A stretch of 64,000 bases of DNA from an uncultured Latescibacterota bacterium. Its GTDB lineage: Bacteria > Latescibacterota > UBA2968. Shown piece after piece: positions 27,604 to 36,314 of this stretch. The stretch lies in NCBI GenBank assembly GCA_958295785.1, contig OY282377.1, forward strand, positions 2,742,394 through 2,806,393, read 5' to 3'. The position numbers were made by a program, and so were the translations under genes. Every line of letters begins with the position of its first letter. Position 1 is the stretch's first letter. The notes below the pieces were generated by a model. The model ran no database searches and was not told the DNA's origin. It was given only the letters and a program-made list of their open reading frames with translations.

Positions 27604-27697
27604 TGTTGCCCCGCCGTGAATTTTTTGTATGTTACACGCGCCGGGAACAATCCATTCACAGAACTCCGCTGAGAGTTCCACACCACAGGAGGTTGCG

Positions 27698-28339
27698 ATG
27701 TTGAAGGTCATGAGGGTGTTGTTTTTGGGATTGATGTCGTCATTGGTGCTGACGGATGTGGGTTTTGCCGAAAAGTACCAAATTGACCGCTCCCATTCGA
27801 CGGTCGGGTTTTCGATTCGGCACTTGGTCAGCCGCACATCTGGCCGGTTCAATCAATTCAACGGCACGATTGATTACGATCCAGCAGCACCCGAAAAGAC
27901 GATGATTCAAGCGACGATCCAAGTACAGAGCATCGACACGGGCAATAATCGGCGCGACGATCATTTGCGCGGCGCGGATTTTTTCGAGGTGGAGACCTAT
28001 CCGACGATTATGTTCAAAAGCACATCGGCCATGAAGGATGGCGACAAAATTATGGTGACGGGCGATTTGACCATGCACGGCGTGACCAAGAGCATTGCGT
28101 TGCCGGTGACCGTGCTGGGCATTGGCACGCATCCGCAACGCAACACACCGCTGGCCGGGTTTGAGACCGAACTCGCGTTGCTGTGTTCGGATTTTGGCAT
28201 AAATAGTTGGGCAAATTTTGCCAAGGTGCTAGGGGATGAGGTGCGCGTAAATATCACCATCGAAGCGGGGCCGCCAAGACAGGGACGCGGGCAAGGAAGG
28301 CGCGGCGGCGAAGGGCGCCAAGGCGGTGGCGGAAATTGA
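27698..28339 (+). CDS. YceI-family periplasmic protein
   Basis: A 213-residue protein with signal peptide MLKVMRVLFLGLMSSLVL and a cut after GFA. The mature part is a YceI lipocalin-like barrel: YQIDRSHSTVGFSIRHLVSR, GRFNQFNGTIDYD, HLRGADFFEVETYPTIMFKS and GDLTMHGVTKSIALPV. The family binds isoprenoid or polyprenoid lipids. The last ~25 residues (GQGRRGGEGRQGGGGN) are a Gly/Arg-rich tail not usual in the family. AGGAGG stands before the ATG. The gene follows the electron-transfer protein by 94 bp and is closed by a clear terminator. Confidence 0.88.
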   Translation: MLKVMRVLFLGLMSSLVLTDVGFAEKYQIDRSHSTVGFSIRHLVSRTSGRFNQFNGTIDYDPAAPEKTMIQATIQVQSIDTGNNRRDDHLRGADFFEVETYPTIMFKSTSAMKDGDKIMVTGDLTMHGVTKSIALPVTVLGIGTHPQRNTPLAGFETELALLCSDFGINSWANFAKVLGDEVRVNITIEAGPPRQGRGQGRRGGEGRQGGGGN

Positions 28340-28356
28340 GTTGGACGGCTCGCACA

Positions 28357-28393
28357 AAAAATCCCATCCTGAATTCAGGGTGGGATTTTTTAT
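28357..28393 (+). terminator. Rho-independent terminator after the YceI-like gene
   Basis: AAATCCCATCCTGAATTCAG is followed by GGTGGGATTTTTT: a stem of about 11 bp (one wobble) with a GAATTC-centred loop and a T run. It reads well in both directions. Confidence 0.8.
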
Positions 28394-28710
28394 TGTGCGG
28401 CCTAACGCCAAGGCTCGGCTTTTTTATTCTATCGCGCTTAATTTAGGTCGTGTTGACACTTGAGATATGTTTGTTATGCTGTGTGTATGTCAAAATTTAC
28501 CCTACCTGCGAAATAGTGGCCTAAAATTCTCGCTTTTATTCGGGAATGCCCGCCCATTGTCTGAATCGGGATTTTAGGATTGGAGGATTTTCAGGATTGG
28601 GTTCTGCGGTAGGATGAAAAAAATAAAAGCCCCGACGATACAAAAATCGTCTGGGCTTTTGTTTTACAAGTTGTCTAAAAATTAAATATGACCCTCCCCG
28701 TATTGACAAA
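28394..28710. other. Intergenic stretch with an orphan terminator-like hairpin
   Basis: No gene is seen. At 28625-28660 AAAAGCCCCGACGAT pairs with ATCGTCTGGGCTTTTG across an ACAAAA loop, ending in T residues. This is a typical terminator shape, but no recognisable gene ends just upstream on either strand. It could end a small RNA or be left from a lost gene. Confidence 0.45.
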
Positions 28711-28715
28711 TTAAC

Positions 28716-28743
28716 TTGACTGAGGGACACTTTGGATTATTTT
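28716..28743 (+). promoter_or_regulatory. Possible promoter of the aquaporin gene
   Basis: TTGACT (28716-28721) and TATTTT (28738-28743) are spaced by 16 bp, about 50 bp before the aquaporin ATG. A TTGACA lies 13 bp further upstream as an alternative -35. TCGGGAGGA precedes the start codon. Confidence 0.4.
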
Positions 28744-28789
28744 GTAAATAATTACACCACATCCATCAACCTTTCGGGAGGAACGCCAC

Positions 28790-29458
28790 ATGAACATCAA
28801 AGCATACATCGCCGAGTTTATCGGCACGTTTGGGCTCATTTTTGCCGCTTTAGGCGCCATTGCGGGCACCAACGGTGGAGACTTGGTTGCGATTGCGCTG
28901 GCACAAGGTCTGATTATTGCCGTGATGGTAAGTGCAACGGGCGCAATCAGCGGTGGGCATCTCAACCCGGCCGTTACCATTGGAGCACTTACAGCCGGGA
29001 AGATCGATATCGGTAACGCTATTGGATACATCGTTGCTCAGTGTTTAGGTGGCATTGTTGCCGCTGCGCTAGCCAAAGTGTGTATTCCAGCCGATACCCT
29101 TGACGCAGTGGCTATGGGCACACCTGCACTTGGGGAAGGTATTTCGATAGGTATGGGCCTGTTGACAGAGATCATTCTGACTTTTTTCTTGGTGTTTGTG
29201 ATTTTCGGCACCGCCATTGACAAACGCGCACCGCAAGTCGGCGGGTTGTTTATTGGTCTGACCGTGGCAGCGGGTATTTTGATCGGTGCATCGATCACGG
29301 GTGCAGCGATGAATCCAGCACGTCATCTGGGTCCGGCCCTCCTAGGCGGCGGAATGGGTATGACCTGGCTCTATTGGGTCGGCCCGATTATCGGCGGTAT
29401 TTTAGCTACACAGATTTATCATCGCGTTTTGGGAGCAGATGATGGCAGTGAAGAATAA
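28790..29458 (+). CDS. Aquaporin / glycerol facilitator (MIP family)
   Basis: A 222-residue channel with the two half-helix motifs of the family, SGGHLNPAVTIGAL (NPA near residue 64) and GAAMNPARHLGPALL (NPA near 179), and six hydrophobic helices. The residue after the second NPA is Arg of the selectivity filter. A Gly-rich, compact chain and an Arg-His pair after the second NPA look more water-type than glycerol-type, but this is uncertain. It is a single gene with its own promoter and terminator. Confidence 0.92.
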   Translation: MNIKAYIAEFIGTFGLIFAALGAIAGTNGGDLVAIALAQGLIIAVMVSATGAISGGHLNPAVTIGALTAGKIDIGNAIGYIVAQCLGGIVAAALAKVCIPADTLDAVAMGTPALGEGISIGMGLLTEIILTFFLVFVIFGTAIDKRAPQVGGLFIGLTVAAGILIGASITGAAMNPARHLGPALLGGGMGMTWLYWVGPIIGGILATQIYHRVLGADDGSEE

Positions 29459-29486
29459 TTAAGGCCTGTACAGAAGCAATTTTTTG

Positions 29487-29528
29487 CAAAGCGCAGAGAG
29501 CAAGGCCATTCTCTGCGTTTTGCGTTTT
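29487..29528 (+). terminator. Terminator after the aquaporin gene
   Basis: GCGCAGAGA pairs with TCTCTGCG across GCAAGGCCAT. Flanking A and T residues extend the stem and a TTTTGCGTTTTT tract follows. Confidence 0.65.
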
Positions 29529-29544
29529 TACCGAGGGAGAGATT

Positions 29545-30093
29545 ATGGGTATAGACAATCTGAGATCGGCAATGCCCGACTATGCGCGGGATCTGCGATT
29601 GAATTTGGGATCGGTGCTGTCTGCATCGCGCCTCGATCCCGCAATGGCATGGGGGGCCGCACTTGCAGCGGCATTGGTGTCGAAAAATGCGCGGGTCATT
29701 GGGCATATTGCCGAGGATGCACGAGCATTTATGGACGAAACACATCTCAAAGCCGTGAAGTCCGCGGCGGCGATGATGGGCATGACCAATGTGTGGTACA
29801 AATTTACCGATCTCATTCGGGACAGCGAGGTCAAAAAGCAACCGCCCAAATTGCGGATGAATGCCGTGCTGAACCACGGCGGTGTCGATCATGCATTGTT
29901 CGAGGCGTGGAGCCTCGCGGCGAGTGTGGTCAATGCGTGTGGTATTTGTGTGAATGCCCACGCATCGCAGTTGAATAAATTGGGCTTAGACGCCCAGCAA
30001 ATCGCAGATATTGCGCGCATTGCCACGGTGGTCAAAGCCGTGGGCGATACCCTGTCGTTTGAAACAAATTTGCAACAGAGAGGGGAGACCTGA
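29545..30093 (+). CDS. ahpD: AhpD-type alkylhydroperoxidase (carboxymuconolactone decarboxylase fold)
   Basis: A 182-residue protein with the AhpD active site: HALFEAWSLAASVVNACGIC followed by VNAHAS, i.e. Glu ... Cys-x2-Cys-x3-His. In Mycobacterium AhpD these residues carry out thiol-disulfide exchange and peroxidase activity, driven by dihydrolipoyl proteins. The N-terminal half (MPDYARDLRLNLGSVL) is the typical first repeat lacking cysteines. No ahpC is adjacent. GGGAGAG stands upstream of the ATG. Confidence 0.9.
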   Translation: MGIDNLRSAMPDYARDLRLNLGSVLSASRLDPAMAWGAALAAALVSKNARVIGHIAEDARAFMDETHLKAVKSAAAMMGMTNVWYKFTDLIRDSEVKKQPPKLRMNAVLNHGGVDHALFEAWSLAASVVNACGICVNAHASQLNKLGLDAQQIADIARIATVVKAVGDTLSFETNLQQRGET

Positions 30094-30170
30094 TTCCCTG
30101 TTGCGATCCTGAACTGACTTCTTGCGGGATAGGCTCAGGTGCCCTCAATACAATCATTCGAGAACAAAAA

Positions 30171-31277
30171 ATGTCCAACGCAATCCAAACAACGCAGACA
30201 TCGCCCAAAGGGTTCTTTACCCTTGCCAAACGCGGCGGACGCTGGATTCTCCTCACGCCAGAGCGGACGCCATTTTTTTCGGTCGGGCTGAATCACATCG
30301 ACTCTTCCCCGCTGCGGTACCCAGAAAATCTGCCGCGCTGGGAACAAAAATACGGCAACAACAGTTGCAGATGGATCCGCGAATCCGTCTCGCCCAACCT
30401 GAAAGCATGGGGGTTTAATACCGCCGGATGGGTGCAGGACGTGACCATCAAGCACCACGCGCACACGCCGAGTTTCTCGCTGGAGGAATACCGCGCCCTA
30501 TCGCTGCCCTATTGCCACCTGCTCCCGTTCATCGAAACCCATCAGTGGAACAAATGGCACAAGAATCCCGATATCTTCAGCAAAGATTTTGAGGACTGGT
30601 GCGATTATGTCGCGCGATCCCAATGCACATCCCTGAAAGACGAACCGAATCTGATCGGCTATTTTTACTCGGACTGCCCGACCTGGGTTCACGTCCGGCC
30701 GCCCAATGCATGGCGCGGCCCCATGTTTGACCTCGAGCGGCTATCATCAAAAGCTGGTCAATCCGAACTTTTCGAGATGGCAACGCGCTACTACCGGGTC
30801 ACCCACGACGCGATTCGCCGCTACGATCCCCACCACTTGATCCTCGGCGACCGATACGAAGCCAATGCACCACTCCCAATGGAGATTGTACAGGCTGCCG
30901 ATCCCTATGTCGATGTACTCAGCTTTCAGGACTTCGCAACCCCGGTTGAACACCTGCGCGAATGGCACGCGGCCACGGGCAAGGCGGTTCTGTGGGCAGA
31001 TGGATCTCGCCCGCGGGAAACCATCGCGGATGACAGCGAAAAGTATCTCGATGGGGCGTATTACCTCGCGGATGGAAAATGGTATGTCGATATCCTCTGC
31101 GATCTGCTCAAAAATCCCGGCGCTATCGGCGCGCATCTTTGCGGCGGTTATGTCCGCAACCGCTTCCGGCGAAAAGGGCTGCTCGACGAACGAGAACAAC
31201 CCGACCGAGAAGCCATTGCCGAAATTCAAAAAGGCAGCCAAATTGTCGCCCACTGGCTCGGCAACTTGGAATTATGA
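30171..31277 (+). CDS. TIM-barrel glycoside-hydrolase-like protein (agarase-type)
   Basis: A 368-residue protein. It starts GFFTLAKRGGRWILLTPERT then PFFSVGLNHID, a pattern seen in agarase-like and beta-galactosidase-like barrels (W/I-L-x-P-x-G-x-P-F-F-x-x-G). Later segments are NLKAWGFNTAGW, LIGYFYSDCPTW, RRYDPHHLILGDRYE and DVLSFQDFATPVE, matching successive barrel strands. No signal peptide is visible, so it would act in the cytoplasm. It heads a four-gene same-strand run with an aminotransferase, an isochorismatase-like protein and a deacetylase. The substrate is unknown. Confidence 0.65.
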   Translation: MSNAIQTTQTSPKGFFTLAKRGGRWILLTPERTPFFSVGLNHIDSSPLRYPENLPRWEQKYGNNSCRWIRESVSPNLKAWGFNTAGWVQDVTIKHHAHTPSFSLEEYRALSLPYCHLLPFIETHQWNKWHKNPDIFSKDFEDWCDYVARSQCTSLKDEPNLIGYFYSDCPTWVHVRPPNAWRGPMFDLERLSSKAGQSELFEMATRYYRVTHDAIRRYDPHHLILGDRYEANAPLPMEIVQAADPYVDVLSFQDFATPVEHLREWHAATGKAVLWADGSRPRETIADDSEKYLDGAYYLADGKWYVDILCDLLKNPGAIGAHLCGGYVRNRFRRKGLLDEREQPDREAIAEIQKGSQIVAHWLGNLEL

Positions 31278-31289
31278 GGTCATGATCCT

Positions 31290-31320
31290 ACGGACAGGCA
31301 CGGGGGCCGCGCCCCTACAA
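31290..31320. repeat. REP-like repeat between operon genes
   Basis: GGACAGGCACGGGGGCCGCG is followed by CCCCTACAA. It is a copy of the GC-rich palindrome family lying between the first two genes of the operon, where it could affect mRNA stability or partial termination. Confidence 0.5.
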
Positions 31321-31352
31321 TGCTCACTTTTCGCGTTTTCACGAGGTGTACA

Positions 31353-32597
31353 ATGTCTATTCGCAACCGCGCAAAATACGGCGCCGAAGCCTTTGGCGAA
31401 TTTGCGGGCAACCTGCCGCAACCCTTCCCGCGCACAATGGGTGCAAATTGCCTGACATATCTCAAAGAAGTCGTGGCGTCGGGTTTGCAATGCGACATGG
31501 TCGGGCGATTTGAAGCGGCCTTTGCAAAAGAAATGGGCGTCAAACACTGCATTGGCACGCCGGGATGCACCGCCGCGCTCAACATTTTGACCGCGGCACT
31601 CGACATGCAACCCGGCGATGAAATCATCGTGTCGCCCATTACCGACTACGGCACCGTGATGGGATTGCTCAAAGAAAACTTCATCCCGGTTTTTCCAGAC
31701 ACCGAACCCGGCACCCCCCTCATCAGTGCCCGCACCATCGCGCCACACATCAGCACCCGCACCCGGGCCATCCTCGCGGTCCACATCACCGGGTCGATAT
31801 GCGATATGGATCCCATCCGCGCACTGGGAAAAAAACGCGGCTTGACCGTCATTGAAGACGTCTGTCAAGCCGCGTTTGGCACGTACAAAGGCCGCCTTGC
31901 CGGCACCCTCGGCGATGTCGCTGCCTTCTCATTCGATTCGGAAAAAACCCTCGGCTCTGACGTCGGCGGTTGCGCGATTACAAACGACGACGCGTTAGCC
32001 GAACAGATTCGGTTTATCGGACAGAGCCGGGGCGGGCAAATGGTCAAAGGATTGGGTCGCGTCCACGCCGCGAATGGCTACGCGCTTCGCATGACCCAAT
32101 CAACTGCCGCCATCACCCTTGCACAACTCGAAATCATTCGCCCTGCGGTTGCACATATCGACCGCATGATTCGCCTCATCACCGACAAACTCGCCGACAT
32201 TCCCGGCATCATCCCCTTGTCCATTCCAGATTACATGGAGGTCTATTCCTGTTGGATGGCCGGGTTTCGCATCGATCCCCACGCCTTTCAATGCGACGCC
32301 GAATCCTTTGCCCGACAAGTCGCCGACGCCGGGCTGACCGGCGCAGGGCTTGGCAAATACTATCTCATGCCCGCCGCGCTGCCCTTTTTGACCGACAAAG
32401 CCGAGAAACGCATCTTTCCCTTTTCAAAACCGCCCGCCTCTTATACCTATCACTACGGCGCCGACACCTGCCCCAATGCCCACAATTTTTTGACCCACTT
32501 CATCCGCTGGACCACGTTCTGCGAAAAATATCAACCCGAGCACTGCGACCGCGTCGCCCAAATTGTCGCCGCGGTCGCAGACCAAAACCGCGTTTGA
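31353..32597 (+). CDS. DegT/DnrJ/EryC1-family PLP aminotransferase
   Basis: A 414-residue fold-type I PLP protein of the sugar-aminotransferase family. HCIGTPGCTAALNILTAAL binds the cofactor phosphate, GLTVIEDVCQAAFGTYKG gives the Asp that pairs with the pyridine, and FSFDSEKTLGSDVGGCAIT gives the Schiff-base Lys followed by the typical GGxxxT. Members aminate keto-sugars or inosose-type cyclitols. I start at the ATG at 31353 with GAGGTG upstream. The next gene begins 4 bp after the stop, so co-translation is likely. Confidence 0.88.
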   Translation: MSIRNRAKYGAEAFGEFAGNLPQPFPRTMGANCLTYLKEVVASGLQCDMVGRFEAAFAKEMGVKHCIGTPGCTAALNILTAALDMQPGDEIIVSPITDYGTVMGLLKENFIPVFPDTEPGTPLISARTIAPHISTRTRAILAVHITGSICDMDPIRALGKKRGLTVIEDVCQAAFGTYKGRLAGTLGDVAAFSFDSEKTLGSDVGGCAITNDDALAEQIRFIGQSRGGQMVKGLGRVHAANGYALRMTQSTAAITLAQLEIIRPAVAHIDRMIRLITDKLADIPGIIPLSIPDYMEVYSCWMAGFRIDPHAFQCDAESFARQVADAGLTGAGLGKYYLMPAALPFLTDKAEKRIFPFSKPPASYTYHYGADTCPNAHNFLTHFIRWTTFCEKYQPEHCDRVAQIVAAVADQNRV

Positions 32598-32601
32598 TAC
32601 C

Positions 32602-33360
32602 ATGTCATTCCCATACTCCTTAAATGCCCGGTACTATCGCGCATTGCCCATTGACGCGCCCGGGTACGAGTCGGTGCGTCTCACCTTGTCCGTTGAACAC
32701 ACCGCCCTGATCGGCATGCACTGCTGGAACATCGGCTGCCCAGACGGCCCGGCAATCGACACCAACTACTGCGTGGGCATGGGCTGGCCCCAGGCAACCG
32801 CCGAGGCATCGCGCATCATGGCCGAGGTCATTCGCCCGGCCATGGACGCGGCGCGCAAAATCGGGATGCCCGTCTGCCATGTCGAATCCGATTGGATGGC
32901 GCGGCAGTATCCCCATATCCCTGCCCGCCGCCATACAACGGCCAAACGCGCAGACCGCGCACGGGCCATGCAAGACCGCGCACATGGCCCGGATTACCTC
33001 ACACAATCGCCCCTCGCACGCATGAAACGGGCAAAAATCGTCTCGCCCATTCAAGGCGAACCCCTGGTCTTTTACACCGATGCCCTGGACGCCTATCTCA
33101 AACCCCGCGGCATTACGACCCTCATCTACACGGGATTTGCAACCGACATGTGCATCCTCGGTGCCGAAGGGGGCGCGAGGGCCATGCTCGCGTGCGGGTA
33201 TCGATGCGTCCTCATGCGCGATGCGACTATCGGCGTGGAAACCCCCGAGTCCTTTCCCGAAAAATTGGCGACCCGGTACGGCACGCACATCTTCGAATGG
33301 CAAATGGGGTACAGCACTGCGTTCCGGGATTTTATCCACGCGATTTCCAATATCGCTTGA
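32602..33360 (+). CDS. Isochorismatase-like protein with altered catalytic triad
   Basis: A 252-residue member of the cysteine-hydrolase (isochorismatase/nicotinamidase) fold. The nucleophile region is clear: ITTLIYTGFATDMCILGA (Cys near residue 188), then ACGYRCVLMRDAT. At the N-terminus the usual LLVIDMQ strand is replaced by ALIGMHCWN, so the catalytic Asp position appears to be His. The usual Lys strand reads EPLVFYTDALDAYL without an obvious Lys. Either a different chemistry or a non-enzymatic role is possible. It lies 4 bp after the aminotransferase and 13 bp before the deacetylase. Confidence 0.75.
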   Translation: MSFPYSLNARYYRALPIDAPGYESVRLTLSVEHTALIGMHCWNIGCPDGPAIDTNYCVGMGWPQATAEASRIMAEVIRPAMDAARKIGMPVCHVESDWMARQYPHIPARRHTTAKRADRARAMQDRAHGPDYLTQSPLARMKRAKIVSPIQGEPLVFYTDALDAYLKPRGITTLIYTGFATDMCILGAEGGARAMLACGYRCVLMRDATIGVETPESFPEKLATRYGTHIFEWQMGYSTAFRDFIHAISNIA

Positions 33361-33373
33361 AAGGAAGAAAAAC

Positions 33374-34372
33374 ATGGCACTCACAATCTGCCCGTGGAAA
33401 TACGACAAAACCTGGGTCTATTCCATCACATACGACGAAGCCCTCGCGGACTTGCACCGCTTTGCCATTCCCATCCACGAGGAATGCGGCATCCCCGGCC
33501 ATGTCGAGGTGGTGGTCGGGCAGTTGGGCGAGATGCGCGACTTGGGCAATTCCAGCTACAACGGCTATCGCCACATGAACGCCGACGAACTCAAAGCCCT
33601 GCTCGCCCGGGGCTGGGGCGTCGGCAACCACTCATGGAGCCACGAACTCATTCAACCCGATATGGTGCATCGAGAACTCGGCATTGCAAAAGACGCGCTC
33701 GAAGCCGCCCTTGACGCGCCGGTCGATCTCTACTGCGCGCCCGGCAACAACGCGAACATGTCGAGCCACGTCCTCGAGGCGTGTCGCAAATACGGGTACC
33801 TCGGCGCGATGAGCCTCACCGATGCCCTCAACCGCCCGAGTGAACCGCTCTATTGGCTTAATCGCACGGCCTTGCACGACCACTATTACGCGCCCTTTTT
33901 CAGCGAATACGACCCGTTTCGCAACATCCGCCACGCACGAGCGGAACAGGGCTGGATCATCGACTACTGCCACTGCCCGTTGGAAACGCCCATCCATCCC
34001 AACAAAGACTGTTCACACCTACAACTGCGAAAAAGATTTGAAACCATACGCACAGAAGGCGGGGACAAAGTTTGGTGCGCCGTGCCCGAAGAAGTGATTT
34101 TCTATCACCTGACCCGACGCCACACGCAAATCGAAACCCTCGCCGATTCGGAAACCCAAAAGCACTACCGCCTCCACCTCAACGACCTGAGCGACCGCGT
34201 CACTTGCCGCACCCTTACCCTGCAAGCCGACGTGCCCGCCGCATGGTGCCGCACGCCCAAGGTGTGGATTGATGACCACCCCCATCCCGCGCTCCTCACA
34301 GAACCGAGAAAATTGCAAATCACAGTCGAGGTCACCCATGGCATGGAACTGATCTTTGGGCCGTCACATTAA
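33374..34372 (+). CDS. Polysaccharide deacetylase (NodB-homology) family protein
   Basis: A 332-residue protein. The first metal motif reads SITYDEAL (TFDD-type with Asp-Glu), the second NHSWSHELI (His-x3-His), and CAPGNNAN occupies the usual RxPxG motif 3 position. Downstream YLGAMSLTD and WIIDYCHCPL complete the barrel. The last ~90 residues form an extra domain ending LEITVEVTHG-like. There is no signal peptide, so it may act on a small amido-sugar in the cytoplasm together with the aminotransferase. AAGGAAG precedes the ATG, and a terminator follows. Confidence 0.8.
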   Translation: MALTICPWKYDKTWVYSITYDEALADLHRFAIPIHEECGIPGHVEVVVGQLGEMRDLGNSSYNGYRHMNADELKALLARGWGVGNHSWSHELIQPDMVHRELGIAKDALEAALDAPVDLYCAPGNNANMSSHVLEACRKYGYLGAMSLTDALNRPSEPLYWLNRTALHDHYYAPFFSEYDPFRNIRHARAEQGWIIDYCHCPLETPIHPNKDCSHLQLRKRFETIRTEGGDKVWCAVPEEVIFYHLTRRHTQIETLADSETQKHYRLHLNDLSDRVTCRTLTLQADVPAAWCRTPKVWIDDHPHPALLTEPRKLQITVEVTHGMELIFGPSH

Positions 34373-34421
34373 GTGCGTCATCCGCCATTCTGATGCTCAC
34401 ACAAGCACATAGCAAAATGAG

Positions 34422-34456
34422 AAAAGGGCCACGGTATTTGCACCGTGACCCTTTTT
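34422..34456 (+). terminator. Terminator of the four-gene sugar operon
   Basis: AAAAGGGCCACGGT pairs with ACCGTGACCCTTTTT over ATTTGC. The composite transposon is inserted at its T tract (TTGGT at 34455-34459 is the target duplication). Confidence 0.85.
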
Positions 34457-34459
34457 GGT

Positions 34460-35551
34460 TAGGACTTACGCATGCTGAGTTAAAAAAGGGTGCAATTCCG
34501 TAAAATGGATCACTTTGAGGAGGTGTCAATGCGCCACCCGACGCGTTTGGATTACTGTCAGTATCTGCTTAGCAGTCCCCTCAACGATACCTTGACCCAT
34601 TTCGCCGACCATAGCGAAGGGTTCAGTCATGATATGATCAACCGCTATCTCGCCGGTGATCGTATCCCACCCCGCTTGGTGTGGGAACACGTCAAAGCCC
34701 CCATCGCGTTGACGCCTGAAGGCGATGTGATCTTTGATGACACGGTTTTAGACAAGCGCCACGCGCGCAAGATCGCGTGAGTGCGTCGTCAATAGAGCGG
34801 CAACGCCCAAGGCGTCATCAACGGCATCGGGGTGGTCACATGTGTCTATGTCCATCCGCAAGAGGATCGGTTCTGGCTGATTGACTATCGGATTTATGAC
34901 CCGCAAGGCGATGGCAAAACCAAATGGGATCATCTCAAGGACATGCTCTCTGGGTTGGTCTATCAGAAGCGCCTTCCTTTTACCGGGGTCTTGATGGACA
35001 GTTGGTATGCGACCAAAACGGTCATGTTACACATAGAGCAGATGCAAAAAACCTATTCTTGTCCCCTCAAGACGAACCGGCGCGTGGACGATTCGGCAGG
35101 CACAACCCCCTACCAGCGCGTAGATAGCTTAACTTGGACTCAAGCGGAGCGCAAACAAGGCAAGCCCATTAAAATCAGAGGGTTTCCCAAAGACCACAAA
35201 GTGAAATTATTCCGGGTGGCGTCTTCTGATAGACGCACGGCGTATGTCGTGACTAACGACCATGCTCAAAACGATTCTTCAGTGGTACAACAGGTGTGTC
35301 ACCAAAGATGGAAAATTGAGCAATTTCACCGCGAAGTCAAACAAGTGACCGGGCTTGAAAAGTGTCAATGTCGGTTGGCACGCATGGTACGAAATCATAT
35401 TGGGTGTGCAATGTTAGTTTGGATTCGACTCGCGCAGGTGGCCTATCAAACAGGACAAACCATTTATCAAGTCAAATACCGGGGGGTGGCTGACTTCTTG
35501 AGACAACAACTCAAAGCACCTCATATTCCAATGGAAATTGCGTAAGTCCTA
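34460..35551 (+). mobile_element. IS701-family element, copy A (left arm)
   Basis: It is 1092 bp with terminal inverted repeats TAGGACTTACGCA / TGCGTAAGTCCTA. It is identical in length to copies B, C and D. Confidence 0.9.
34529..35545 (+). pseudogene. IS701 transposase, copy A, two nonsense codons
   Basis: The frame from the ATG at 34529 (GAGGAGG upstream) reads MRHPTRLDYCQYLLSSPLND and is interrupted by TGA at 34778-34780 and TAG at 34793-34795. It then continues in the same frame to IPMEIA. Compared with intact copy C, the stops replace a Leu codon (TTA) and a Tyr codon (TAT). DDE residues otherwise remain: IFDDTVLDK, GVLMDSWYATK, WKIEQFHREVK. This copy needs transposase in trans. Confidence 0.85.
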
Positions 35552-35603
35552 TAGAATTAAAATGGAAAATTATTTGATTTACAGAATATTAATACTCTGT
35601 AAA

Positions 35604-36314
35604 TTAAGTTATTCTAAGTTTTGAATTGTCTGGATAAACGCGTTGATAATGGGTATTCATCTTGTCTCTGGCCTTGGGCAAAGTGAACTGCCAATTCAAG
35701 GGGATGCCCTTGGCCTCCCGCTCCTGAAAAAAGGCCAAAACTTCCCGGCGCAGTTCCGCCTTTGTCGCGATGCGCCTATTCAAACATCCTCGCGCCAGAG
35801 CCGAAAACTCAATCTCGATCATGTTTAACCAACTCGCCGACTTGGGGGTAAAGAAGAACTCAAACTTCTGCGCGAGGGCAAACGCCTCATCGGCCGGCAA
35901 GTAACGATAGAAGGCATGGCGGGTATGCGTGTTGAGATTGTCTTGCACCAAGCGGATTTTCTCCGCTTGTGGCCAATGCTGTGTCAGGGCCTGACAAAAG
36001 TGGGTGTATTCCTTCATCGTGCGCCGAGGATAGATTTCGGCAAGCCGTTTGCCGGTTAAAGGCTCAATGGCGGCCAACAGCGCACACGAGCCGTGTTTGG
36101 TATAGGCATCATGTTCTTTGGTCACTTGGCCTGTTGTTAGGGGCAAGGGATCAAGGACTTGTCCGATGAGAAAACAAGGACGTTCATCAAAGCAGACCAC
36201 AGGAACATTGGGATCATGAGGTTGGTCATACAGCCAAAGCAAGGCTTCCATGCGTGCGAGAAAGGACGCATCCACTTTGCGGATGCACCATGTTCTCTTC
36301 AAGTGGGGCTTCAA
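35604..36314 (-). CDS. IS630 transposase, DDE catalytic part (orfB)
   Basis: A 236-residue frame with the DDE core: VPVVCFDERPCFLIGQ (first Asp), KIRLVQDNLNTHTRHAFY (second Asp) and ASWLNMIEIEFSALAR (Glu). It has no ribosome-binding site of its own. It overlaps the upstream frame in the -1 register right after an A8 run, so it is most likely made only as a frameshift fusion with orfA: ILKK-N-ELKPHLKRTW reads smoothly like other IS630 transposases. The fused product would be about 380 residues. Confidence 0.85.
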   Translation of the reverse strand: MKPHLKRTWCIRKVDASFLARMEALLWLYDQPHDPNVPVVCFDERPCFLIGQVLDPLPLTTGQVTKEHDAYTKHGSCALLAAIEPLTGKRLAEIYPRRTMKEYTHFCQALTQHWPQAEKIRLVQDNLNTHTRHAFYRYLPADEAFALAQKFEFFFTPKSASWLNMIEIEFSALARGCLNRRIATKAELRREVLAFFQEREAKGIPLNWQFTLPKARDKMNTHYQRVYPDNSKLRIT

